Part shown: positions 47,356 to 55,964 of the stretch, one piece after another
Position numbering within the stretch: the stretch's first letter is position 1
Layout of the letters: the number at the start of each line of letters is the position of its first letter
Assembly: GCA_030052745.1 (NCBI GenBank)
Contig: JANBVO010000031.1
Span: forward strand, 310,001 to 374,000
Direction: 5' to 3'
Source of the DNA: Pleurostoma richardsiae
Lineage: Eukaryota; Ascomycota; Sordariomycetes; Calosphaeriales; Pleurostomataceae
Length of the DNA: 64,000 nt
The notes under the pieces: model-generated
Seen by the model: the letters and a program-made list of their open reading frames with translations, nothing else
Databases searched by the model: none
Told to the model about the DNA's origin: nothing
Translations under genes and position numbers: made by a program

Positions 47356-48943
47356 ATGATGTCTGAAGAGCATGCGAACGCCGCCACTGGAGGCGCATCC
47401 AACGGCATGGCGCCGCTCAGAATCGCGATCATCGGTGGTGGGCTCGCCGGCGCAGCAGCAGCAGGGGCTCTTTCGAGGCTCCCCGACACGCAGGTCAAAG
47501 TGTACGAGCGATCAGAGGTCGTACGCGAAGTAGGCGCTCTGATAGCCGTCATGGTTTCCGCCTTAAAGGTGCTAAGGCGCATGGTATCTCCGGCGGCGTG
47601 GGAGGAGCTGCAGCGGATCCTGTACCGGGGCGAGGGGACCGAGGGCATCCACCACAGGCACTGGCGGTCCGGAGAGATTATGGCTACCGCAATCTCTCCC
47701 GATACCCCGCGACATATGCAGGAGGGACGGACTGGACGCGCCCCGCTTCTCAAGACGTTGATGATGGATGTGCCTGACGGCGTCGTTGCGTATGGCAAGG
47801 AAGTCATCCGCGTTGAGCCTCGTACGGCAGATGGGGCGCAGGGTTCGAGTCCTCTCCTGCACTTCAGCGATGGCAGTATCCAGGAAGCAGACCTTGTGGT
47901 AGTTGCTGATGGGCTGTACTCGGTAAGTAATTTGCTCGTTAGTACATACCAAGCGCTATCATGTTGCTCGTTGACTATAGAGGGACGGAACGCTTACACC
48001 CCTCAGAAATTCAGAAGACAGTATGTCCCAGATAGTCTACCTCGCTACAAGGGACAAGTTGCCTACAGATTCAACTTTCCTATCGAGCTGGTCTCGGACA
48101 TCACTGGTCTACCAAACGATACTTCAGCATACAAGAGGACAAACGAAGTCGTTTTCTTGTCTGCACTTGAGCCAGGCACGTACTCGTTTGTTGCGTTCCT
48201 CAACGAGCCGAAGGAGGTCGCAGATACCATGAGATGGGCTCACTCCCTGGGCAGGCCAGGGGTTGAGCGGCTTAAGGAAAAGCTTGCGGTAAATACTCAA
48301 ATACCCGAGGCTTTTGCGCTTCCAGTTCATGCTAACGTCCACTGTTCCGTAGGACTGGCATCCCTTGATCCTACAGGTCCTCGACGTCCTTCCGAGCGTC
48401 GACGCGTACCCTCTTGAGAGTGCTCCGTGGATGGAACACCTCATCCGTGACGAGTGCATCGCCTTCGTGGGCGACGCAGCTCACCCGACGGCCGGCGCCT
48501 TCGGCACTGGCTGTGCCTTCGCATTCTCAGACGTCTGGGCGCTCTACCGATCGCTGCACCGCACGCATGCCTCACGGCCTCCATCTATGGCATCACCTAA
48601 TGCATCGTCCTCTACACCCCCATCCTCGCGGGACGCCTCACCAAAGCGGTCCGCTACCCCGGGAACGGCACCTGTGGCATACAGCATTCCATACGCCCTG
48701 CATCTCTATGACGAGACACGCAGACACTTCCTTCAACGGGCAGAGAAGCAGGTTTCGTTGGACAAGCTCGACATAGAATACTGTGCCAAGGCCATCGATG
48801 ACTACGATGAGTATGTGCGGCGGTACCGGGAGACGTTCACCATCAATTGGTGGCTTTTAGAGCACGACGTTGATGCGCGGTGGCAAGAAGTTGAGGCGGA
48901 GGAAAGGCACAGGTACCAAGGGAAGCGCATGGGTGGTGCGTAG
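47356..48943 (+). CDS. FAD-dependent monooxygenase (third in window)
   Basis: Three exons (47356-47922, 48007-48288 and 48353-48943) give 479 residues. The first intron (84 nt, GTAAGT..CAG) is a multiple of three and has no stop, so an unspliced reading looks intact. Removing it restores VVADGLYSKFRRQYVPDSLPRYKGQVAYRF, the family continuity. FAD motifs are IAIIGGGLAGAAAAGAL near residue 30 and FVGDAAHPTAGAFGTGCAFAFSD in the C-terminal third. It is a more distant relative of the two salicylate-hydroxylase-like proteins in this window, with a longer C-terminus and a Ser/Pro-rich insert (about 375-400). It shares a divergent promoter with the AAT-like gene. Substrate unknown. Confidence 0.9.
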
Positions 48944-49339
48944 ATTAAGAACAGCATGAAAAAAATATAGAACGGGTCATGTGATGAGGTCCACCTCTTT
49001 CCACCGTACCTCATGCTCTCTCCTATGCTCTCTTGGGGGTTGATTTTGCCTGTCCGGCACTAGTGACGGTAGATTCCTTACCCTCAGCAGAGTTAGCAGG
49101 TCGATGTGTTCATGTCGGCCATGTCCAGATAGATAACATGAGCGAATCACCAGAGTCATCATGCAGTTTCCTTTGTGTTGTAGCCCTCCTATGCTTCTCT
49201 ATTCTCAATCTTCTCACGCTGTAGTCTAGTCGCTGTCGAGACGAGGGTAACCTTGCCATTCTTACATACTAGGTACATGGCTCTAAATATTGCGGGTGAA
49301 ACGTCGAGTTTCCTGTTCCATCCGATGTAACAACTAGTG
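48944..49339. other. Intergenic between convergent genes
   Basis: This is 396 bases between the third monooxygenase and the 2-oxoglutarate oxygenase, AT-richer than the genes. Both 3' UTRs are expected. No gene is seen. Confidence 0.5.
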
Positions 49340-50474
49340 CTATACGTTTGCTTCAGTCACTTCGGCGACCGAAAGTTCTGCAAGGGGCCTCCCTTCAGAT
49401 GTCCCATATGTATCGGCGTACCTTCCCGTCATCCAGTCGTGCACTGTGATGGGCGGGTACTTGGCTCCTTCCTTCTCATCCCTACATCCTGGAAGGCATT
49501 CAACCAGGTAGTCCGGGTTGCCGACTAGGAAGAAGGCAACGCTGTAGCGATCCTTACCGTGCTTGTTGATAACCCGATGCAGGTTCGACAGATACTTATC
49601 GTTGGTCCAGCGCATCATCAAGTTGCCCAGGTTGACAACGAACGCACCAGGGATAGGTGTGACATCAACCCAAGCGCGCGCGTCGCGGCTCCATACCTGT
49701 AGCCCGCCAACCATATCTTGCAAGAGAATCGTGACCGCTCCGAAGTCAGTGTGTGCACCAATTCCTCGTTCTAATTCAGAAGCATCTGGGTCTTGCGGTG
49801 GGTAATGCAGCAGTCTGAGGGTTGCGACTGAATCCCGTGTGAAGGCAGAGAAGAATTCCACTTCAATGTTGAGACTTCTGGCAATGACGCTCAGGATCCT
49901 TGTCGCTAGTTCGCAAAGGGCGGAATGATACGCGTCTACTGTCTCTCTGAAAGCCGACGGGTCTGCGAGCTCGGTCGGGTATTTATTAGGTCCCTGACCA
50001 AATCTTCGTGCCAGGACCATGGGATGGTTCCCAGGAAGGTCGCGTCCTATGTAGAACCCCTCCTTAAGGTCGCCTTTTGCTCTTTTCTCGAAGTTCTGCG
50101 CTCGAAGGCCTTCGTAGCCCCGGTTGAACCCGCCAATGTCTAAGTCAGAAGTGAGCATTGCAGAGCTGAATCCGCCGCAGAACCATGCAGACTTGACCTT
50201 TGCTGTATCGCTTTTTGACATCATGGGGAAGGTCAAATAATTTGTCCGACTGTGCCAGAATACCATCGACAAGCTCAGACGGTACCCCGTGGTTGATGAG
50301 CTGGAAGAAGCCGTGTTCAAGGCAGGCTTGCCGTATCTGCTCAATCACTTGTCGTTGAGCAGCTTCATCTGTGCTATACACGGCTATTGCTGTTCAGATC
50401 CCGTCTTGCACCCGCCCTGCGGTGGAAAAACACCTACGGGAGAAGTCTATAGTCGGAGGCGGCTTCGCTGCCAT
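49340..50474 (-). CDS. 2-oxoglutarate/Fe(II) oxygenase, isopenicillin-N-synthase-like superfamily
   Basis: Three exons on the minus strand (50474-50438, 50389-50198 and 50139-49340; introns 48 and 58 nt) give 342 residues. The N-terminal DIOX_N domain reads PPTIDFSPIAVYS...ACLEHGFFQLINHGVP. The catalytic jelly-roll contains the iron triad His206, Asp208 (GAHTDFGAV) and His264 (LHRVIN). Arg274 in RYSVAFF binds the 2-oxoglutarate carboxylate. The FNRGYEGLRAQ and DLKEGFYIG blocks place it in the large fungal group of plant-type oxygenases. Having a 2-oxoglutarate-binding Arg argues against a true isopenicillin N synthase. The first exon of 12 codons was inferred from the PTIDFS start. Substrate unknown. 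Confidence 0.9.
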
Positions 50475-50806
50475 GTTTGCGCAGGTGTGCAGTTTTCTGT
50501 TCAGCGCCGCACTCGGTGCGTCTTGTAACAGGTCTTCAGTCCGTCCGTAGCGAATATTGCCTGGCGTTAGTGTTAGGTGAGGAAGCCGATAGGGATTTTG
50601 ATCAATTATGTAGTTCCTTACCGATCTGTCAAAGGTTCTTTGGATTCGATATGCCATTAGCATGCACGGCTGACATCGTGATTCTTCGGGTCGGAGATAG
50701 GATGGACGGCATAGGGTACAGGTAGGGCCTTGGGTAAGATAAAACAGGGTGGGGTTGAGATAGGATATCCACCAAGCAGGCCCTTTGTCCGGTATATGGA
50801 AGGAGG

Positions 50807-50896
50807 TTTGATTGGGCAGAGATCAGAAAGGGGGAGACAGACCTCTTGGATACTAAGCGATCTTATCCATGATCAGGACGGTATCTCTCAAGACCG
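50807..50896 (+). repeat. Dispersed 90-bp element, copy 1
   Basis: This segment matches 60827-60909. The 40-base core (50857-50896) agrees at 35 of 40 positions with 60870-60909, and both copies start with TTTGATTGGGC. Both lie 0.4-0.5 kb upstream of a minus-strand gene in the same orientation. The start contains CCAAT on the minus strand (CCCAATCAAA). The nature is unknown: shared promoter module or remnant of a small mobile element. Confidence 0.65.
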
Positions 50897-51119
50897 AGAC
50901 AAACTGCCGTACCGTCATCAATGCCTCGTCATTGTACAGTGACTGGACTTAAGTCTGTATGCACAGGCGAATTTATACGAAAGACGCGAAGGAGATAGGC
51001 CAAGGGGCCGGGTCACCGACGACTACCTGGGCCACGGCGGTCCAGGCCCCGACCGAGCATATGACCAGGCACGTGCATAAGGACGTAACCGGGTTCACAC
51101 GGCGATTGCTGGACAGGGA

Positions 51120-51375
51120 ACATGGCGCAGTTCCAGGTCCACCGAGAGCCCTCATCCCTTACATCCTTGGTAGCATTGCTGGGTTCAGTGTCGTTGTCAC
51201 CATTCTCTTCGCGTCCGATACGGACGGTATGTTTTTCACCCATACGAAGGCGACATTCCCTAAGCTTGAGTTCGTGATTCTCGTTACAGCGGGAGGCGGC
51301 GCGCCTGATATCGCCGACAACACGGCGATCCGCCCTCGTGACGTGGTAGTCAGTACGTCCGTCAACGATAATTAG
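51120..51375 (+). pseudogene. Relic of an NLR-type nucleoside phosphorylase (PNP_UDP) domain
   Basis: Residues ALIPYILGSIAGFSVVV, then ATFPKLEFVILV, GGGAPDIAD and RPRDVVVS follow, in order and spacing, the start of the PNP_UDP_1 domain found in fungal NLR-like proteins. The usual form there is Y-LG-IGGHNVV, then FPS-RFGLMVGIGGG-PS, then IRLGDVVVS. Only about 75 of some 300 residues remain, with no start or continuation, so it is a fragment. Such proteins take part in heterokaryon incompatibility or innate-type responses. A HET-domain gene lies 10 kb away. I judge this from motif order only. Confidence 0.55.
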
Positions 51376-51984
51376 CCTCAGTTCAGTTCAAGTTCTCGAT
51401 GATGGGGAGAAAGCTGGACTTGGTCACGTCGCAATGAGTGGTGCTACACACACTCCTCGGCCTAGCTTGAGGCTAGATGATATTCATAGCCTTGGGTAAG
51501 CTGATATGCAAGAGCCTAAAGACTCCACGGTTTAAGCGATGGGAGAGACCCGCGGGGGTGGAGGGGCGCGGGTCCGAGGCAGACGGGATGGTGTTGGCCT
51601 ACGTAAAGAAAACTTCAGAGTTGTAGAGTATACGAGTCGATGAACCCAGCAATGTAGACAGGTCGTGCTCCACAGTGATAACCGTCAATTCTGTATGAAA
51701 CTTTTCACGTGCTGTGCTTTGTACTTCCCACTACGTGACGAGTTTCAAGCCGCTTAAGAGCTTGGTCGACGGCCTGAACTAGTCGGTATGAAAGGAACTG
51801 ATGTTTAACAGCTCTATGTCTATGTTTCGATATGGTTCAAAGACTGTGACGGATATTGTAACAAGCGTTTGAATTGATGTGAGGGAAGCTGATACTACAT
51901 GCATTCAACAATTATGCCATGCTTGATACCCAATCTCCTTTTGCTAACGACTTCCAACGGGCTGAAGCCGAGTCTTCGGCCCTC

Positions 51985-53535
51985 CTACACCGCCTCCAGC
52001 TGTGCTAGGTTGGTGCCCTTCTCAATATTCTCGTGTTCCTCCGGTGCGTTCATAGACACACCAGCGCCAGACATGTCTGCGAAGACATAGGTTTTCCACT
52101 GACGAACGGGGACCTTGTCGAGGAAGAATCGTTCCAGTTCGAGGTTGGATCGGCCCTTGGTTTCTCCCACGCAGAACCAGACATACGCCAGAGTGATGCA
52201 TGTCGTGCCGGCATAAATGAACCCGAGCATGGGTCCAAGGTTGGCTGAGTAGTACAAGTATGGGGAAGTAAAGGCAATAACCCAGACGGTGAAGAAGAAT
52301 GATACGATAGAGCAAGACATGATCTTGTTTCTGTTCCGACCGACCGCTACCTCAGAGGCGACGGCATAGCAGAGACAGCCAAGGGAGAAGTTGAAACAGA
52401 CAATGACGATGTAAGAGAAGACGACGATCGCAGCGCTAACTCCCGACGTGAAGGGCCGTGTTGTACCTAGGGCACCCACAACAATCAGAGCCAAGAAGAT
52501 CCCAAGACTGCAGACCAGCATGTTCATTCTTCGTGATATCTTGTTCTCAACTATCACCGAAACACCGACAGCAACGACCTGCAGTATGTTGGTGATAAGG
52601 GAAATTGTGAAGGCTTGCTTGATGCCGATGGACTGTGCAAAGATGACGCCGTATGAGTAGAAGAACTGAATGCCGTTGATCTGCTGTGCCACCATGGAGC
52701 CACAGGAATAGATGAGCTTTCGGCGTTCGATCGGATCTCGGAAGACCGATGCCCAAGTCGACTCGGCGGCATAGGCCTGTTCTCGGGTAACGTACTCGTT
52801 GAGAAGTTGGAGATCGTTCGACGGGTCGTAAGATTTATTAGAACGATTAATCTTGCGAAGGGAAGTCTCGGCCTGAGCATTCTTCCCTTTTGTTGCGTAC
52901 CAGACGGGGCTTTCCGGTGTGAAAGGCAAGCAGCACAACATCAGACCGGGCAGAACCATGAGGATTCCCATGGGAATGAGGTACGCGTTCTTCGAGGATA
53001 TGGTCGACGTTCCCTGGGTGATACCGGACCCCACAAGCTGTGAGCAGGACTGCATGAATTGAAACATCATCAAGGCGGGCCCTCGGATGGCGAGTGGAGC
53101 GACTTCTCCGATGTACAACAAGCAGGTAACCGTGAACTGGCCAATGCCGAGACCGATCAGGATTCTTCCAAGAATGATCAATCCTTCGGACCCATGGCCT
53201 GTGAGTTGGACAATGGCACCCACTATAACGCAAGTCGATGCGCTGTAGAACACAGTCTTTCGGCCAAAGAAGTCGTTGATAGGCGCGGCTGCGAGGGCGC
53301 CGCACAGCTCGCCAACGTAGATAATGGATGCCGTAAGGGATGTGAACGAAGTTGTCAGGGCAGTGGCGCCGTCAGAGTCAGTCGTAGTTCCATAGTCGTT
53401 AATGAAAGGCGTCATGCCGAGAACACCGGTGTAGTAGATCTGATCATATCCATAGCAGAGAGCGCCAAAGGTCGACACGGCGCAGTATATGATAGCCCAT
53501 GTATGGGATCGAAAATCGATATTGAAAAGTCCCAT
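51985..53535 (-). CDS. MFS sugar transporter
   Basis: This is a sugar porter of 516 residues in one exon with 12 predicted membrane spans. Signatures are CYGYDQIYYTGVLGM after the first span, NDFFGRKTVFYSAS in loop 2-3, GRILIGLGIGQFTV, the PESPVWYATKGK segment before the central loop, QQINGIQFFYSYGVIFAQ in span 7, and the C-terminal VGETKGRSNLELERFF. These are the PESPR/GETKG motifs of the hexose and disaccharide transporter family, with PESPVW a common variant. The first ATG in frame is 53535. The gene is divergent from the AnmK-family kinase across a promoter with three CGG-N8-CCG palindromes, so the two are probably induced together. The cargo may be an anhydro-sugar. Confidence 0.93.
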   Translation of the reverse strand: MGLFNIDFRSHTWAIIYCAVSTFGALCYGYDQIYYTGVLGMTPFINDYGTTTDSDGATALTTSFTSLTASIIYVGELCGALAAAPINDFFGRKTVFYSASTCVIVGAIVQLTGHGSEGLIILGRILIGLGIGQFTVTCLLYIGEVAPLAIRGPALMMFQFMQSCSQLVGSGITQGTSTISSKNAYLIPMGILMVLPGLMLCCLPFTPESPVWYATKGKNAQAETSLRKINRSNKSYDPSNDLQLLNEYVTREQAYAAESTWASVFRDPIERRKLIYSCGSMVAQQINGIQFFYSYGVIFAQSIGIKQAFTISLITNILQVVAVGVSVIVENKISRRMNMLVCSLGIFLALIVVGALGTTRPFTSGVSAAIVVFSYIVIVCFNFSLGCLCYAVASEVAVGRNRNKIMSCSIVSFFFTVWVIAFTSPYLYYSANLGPMLGFIYAGTTCITLAYVWFCVGETKGRSNLELERFFLDKVPVRQWKTYVFADMSGAGVSMNAPEEHENIEKGTNLAQLEAV

Positions 53536-53957
53536 CCTGAACGAGAACAACACGTGCAGAAGCTGAAGCCGATGGATTTTGTAGGGGGACTAGGCAAAGT
53601 GTGAGGTTGACCATTTGGCTCTGGTCGCTGGAGATAAGATCGTGTTATATACTTGCCCTCGTCGCAGTGTTCGTACCCAGGGCCTCCAAGTCCGATGCGG
53701 AGTTGTCGAGGCTGCGTGCGAATTCTACCTCGCTGGATCCATATCGGGGCCAGCGTAACCAGCTACAAGTGGTCTGATGATCGCCCCTGGAGTCCGGGTC
53801 CTAGCTACGGAAGTCTGGGGTACGTGTGATTATGCTGGGGTAGAATGGAGATGCTTTGGGGAAGCCTCGTACCTGGATTCCCCGCCGGCAGACTTACTGA
53901 GCTCACGAACGATGCGATCAGGTTGCGTGGTGGCAATGTATCTGATCAGGCCTAACT

Positions 53958-53973
53958 TCGGGGGATCCCCCGA
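53958..53973. promoter_or_regulatory. Palindromic putative Zn2Cys6 site 1
   Basis: TCGGGGGATCCCCCGA is a perfect 16-base palindrome, 423 bases upstream of the transporter ATG. CGG and CCG half-sites are separated by eight bases, the architecture of Zn2Cys6 dimer sites. The same sequence, with few changes, recurs at 54271 and 56749. Confidence 0.7.
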
Positions 53974-54156
53974 CTGCATAAGCCTCGCATTGTGGTCTAG
54001 GGCACGCGCTTCCTGAGAGTTTATTGCTGATTATTGTATCACCTCGGTCCTCGCTCAGACCCACACAGGTCATGGACTGTCATAGCATCTGGATGACTCG
54101 TGAGGCGGCTTCTCCACGCGGGGGACCTGGGCGAGACAGGCGTACTAAGAAAGCCA

Positions 54157-54172
54157 TCGGGGAATGCTCCGG
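54157..54172. promoter_or_regulatory. Palindromic putative Zn2Cys6 site 2 (degenerate)
   Basis: TCGGGGAATGCTCCGG keeps the CGG-N8-CCG core and matches the palindrome at 13 of 16 positions relative to the 56749 copy. It lies between the two better sites and may be a weak or decayed site. Confidence 0.4.
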
Positions 54173-54270
54173 GGCTAGTTTGTGCCGCGAGACACGACCT
54201 ACACAACACCACTCAATTGTCGTCTCTAGCTTGGAGACTAGATGCCAGTCTGCTCAGTGAAGCTTAGCGT

Positions 54271-54286
54271 TCGGGAAATCCCCCGA
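54271..54286. promoter_or_regulatory. Palindromic putative Zn2Cys6 site 3
   Basis: TCGGGAAATCCCCCGA differs from site 1 at two positions and is followed by the same CTGCA. It lies about 245 bases upstream of the kinase ATG at 54530. CGG-N8-CCG is intact. Confidence 0.65.
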
Positions 54287-54529
54287 CTGCAACGAGTCAG
54301 AGGCTGGGGTCCCGGATCGCGACCGATCCTACCCCATACCCTGGCCAAAAGAAAGCTCGTGGTGGTACGTAGAGCCTCGAGCTCCAGAATCTGAGAGACG
54401 TAAGATAGACACATGATCCAACCGAGGATTCCACATCTATTTGAAGCTCCTGAAGAATATCTCCTCTACATCTGGTTTCCATTGATTCTTCCACCATCTC
54501 AGCATCGACCTTCTATATCCGTCAACAAT

Positions 54530-55964
54530 ATGGTGTACATCGTCGGCCTGAATAGCGGATCGTCGTTTGACGGCGTTGACGCAGTCCTTTGCAAGATCGA
54601 GCTGGCAGATGATGGCCATCCTGCGCGTCCCGAATATGTCGACGGGCTTACAGTCGACTGGCCGCTAGAGCTTCAGCCCCTCATTCTGAGGGCATTCAAC
54701 AATGAGCTCACACTCTTTGAAATGACTAGACTCAATTATGCCGCCGGCGCCGTTTATGCAGAAGCCACAAACGCCCTTCTGCAGAAGACCGGCGTGTCGC
54801 CGCAGGACGTTGACGTCGTTGGGTACGACGGCCAAACAATTTACCAGGAGCCTCCCGACCGCGTTAAAGAGCGCGAATACATTCTGAGCGGCAACAAGAG
54901 CCTGGTAGACCTGTGGTTGAAGGGTGGCTATCCGTGTGGCTACTTCATCGTTGAATCTGGTGTAGTGGCTGCTTTGACCGACATTGATGTGGTCACTCAA
55001 TTCCGACCGTAAGTGATTTTTTATCCAAATTCGTCTTCTTCATTCAGTCAAGACTCACTCAGACTGTCATAGATTGGATCATGCCCTCGGCGGCTCAGCT
55101 GCTCCGTTGATGCAGTACTTGGACTTCGTGGCATTCCGTCACGATGGGCCTACTGTCACACTGAACATAGGCGGAATTGCCAACCTCCAGCTCGCTGACG
55201 CAGATCGAAGCAAGATGATGGCATTCGATACCGGGCCAGGAAATGTGATGATCGATCACGTCGCAAAGGCACGCACAGGACGGGGATACGACAAAGACGG
55301 CGAGCTTGCCGCCAAGGGACAGTCGATCCCAGGGCTGTTGGAGGAACTGCAGACACACGATTTCTTCACACGGAAGCCCCCACGTTCGGCCTGGCGTCTT
55401 GATTTCGGAGCTGCCTACGCGGACCGCTTCCTGGAGAAATATGCGTCCTTCTCGACGGAAGACATCCTAGCAACATTGACCCGCTTCACGGCTCTCTCTA
55501 TCACACGCAGTCTGACCGACTTCGTTCTTCCCAGGGCCTCGGTTGTCCGAGTGATCGCCTCAGGCGGTGGCACAAGAAACGCAACCCTGATGTCGAATCT
55601 CCGCGAAGAACTCTCACGACACGGATTGAAGCTCTCTGTCAGTGATGAGTTCGGCATCCCTGCAGCTTACAAGGAGGCAATCAAGTTTGCTACTCTCGCC
55701 TTTGCGAACAAGCGAGGGCTTGCGAATAACATACCAGCAGCTGGTGGGGCCACCAGGTACGCTGTTCTGGGGAAGCTGAGCTTGGCTCCATCTAAGGCCA
55801 AGAACGCCGGCGAGGTCATCGGGCGCAATGAGAAAGTCTTGGGGCTAGTAGGTGAGTTGTCCACAGACGCATCCAGTCACATGTGACTCTGTTCTGAGAA
55901 GGCTAACAACATCTAAGGTGACGGAAATGCGAAGGGCTCCAATGGCGTTAATGGAACTCATTGA
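54530..55964 (+). CDS. AnmK/levoglucosan-kinase family sugar kinase
   Basis: Three exons (54530-55008, 55073-55851 and 55918-55964) give 434 residues. The family covers bacterial anhydro-N-acetylmuramic acid kinase and yeast levoglucosan kinase, which open a 1,6-anhydro ring and phosphorylate O6 in one step. Motifs are GLNSGSSFDGVDAVL (phosphate loop), FRPLDHALGGSAAPL spanning intron 1 with the putative catalytic base Asp162, LNIGGIANLQ, FDTGPGNVMID, YDKDGELAAKG and ASGGGTRNATL. The common SHGQTI segment is YDGQTIY here, with Asp in place of His. The C-terminus ends in a short Gly/Asn tail from exon 3; retention of intron 2 would give a different tail. Substrate is inferred: levoglucosan, sedoheptulosan or anhydro-MurNAc. 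Confidence 0.88.

Larger units (their letters stand above)
50475..51984. other. 1.5 kb between oxygenase and transporter, with repeat and gene relic
   Basis: This stretch separates the 34-50 kb group from the sugar-kinase cluster. It contains one copy of a roughly 90-bp dispersed element (50807-50896) and a relic of a nucleoside-phosphorylase domain (about 51120-51375), each listed separately. The remaining sequence (51376-51984) shows nothing recognisable. Confidence 0.55.
53536..54529. promoter_or_regulatory. Divergent promoter of sugar transporter and anhydro-sugar kinase
   Basis: This 994-base bidirectional region holds two strong and one weaker copy of a 16-base palindrome (53958-53973, 54271-54286; weaker 54157-54172), all with CGG-N8-CCG. 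Both strong copies are followed by CTGCA. The short frames here look random. The upstream extension of the kinase frame to 54413 is ignored in favour of ATG 54530. Confidence 0.7.

Noticed and set aside
47835-47860. GGTTCGAGTCC resembling a tRNA T-loop
   Set aside because: It lies inside a well-supported exon of the FAD monooxygenase and no cloverleaf can be drawn around it.
49340-50474. True isopenicillin N synthase
   Set aside because: The 2-oxoglutarate-binding Arg274 motif (RYS) and the lack of an ACV synthetase point to an ordinary 2OG oxygenase.
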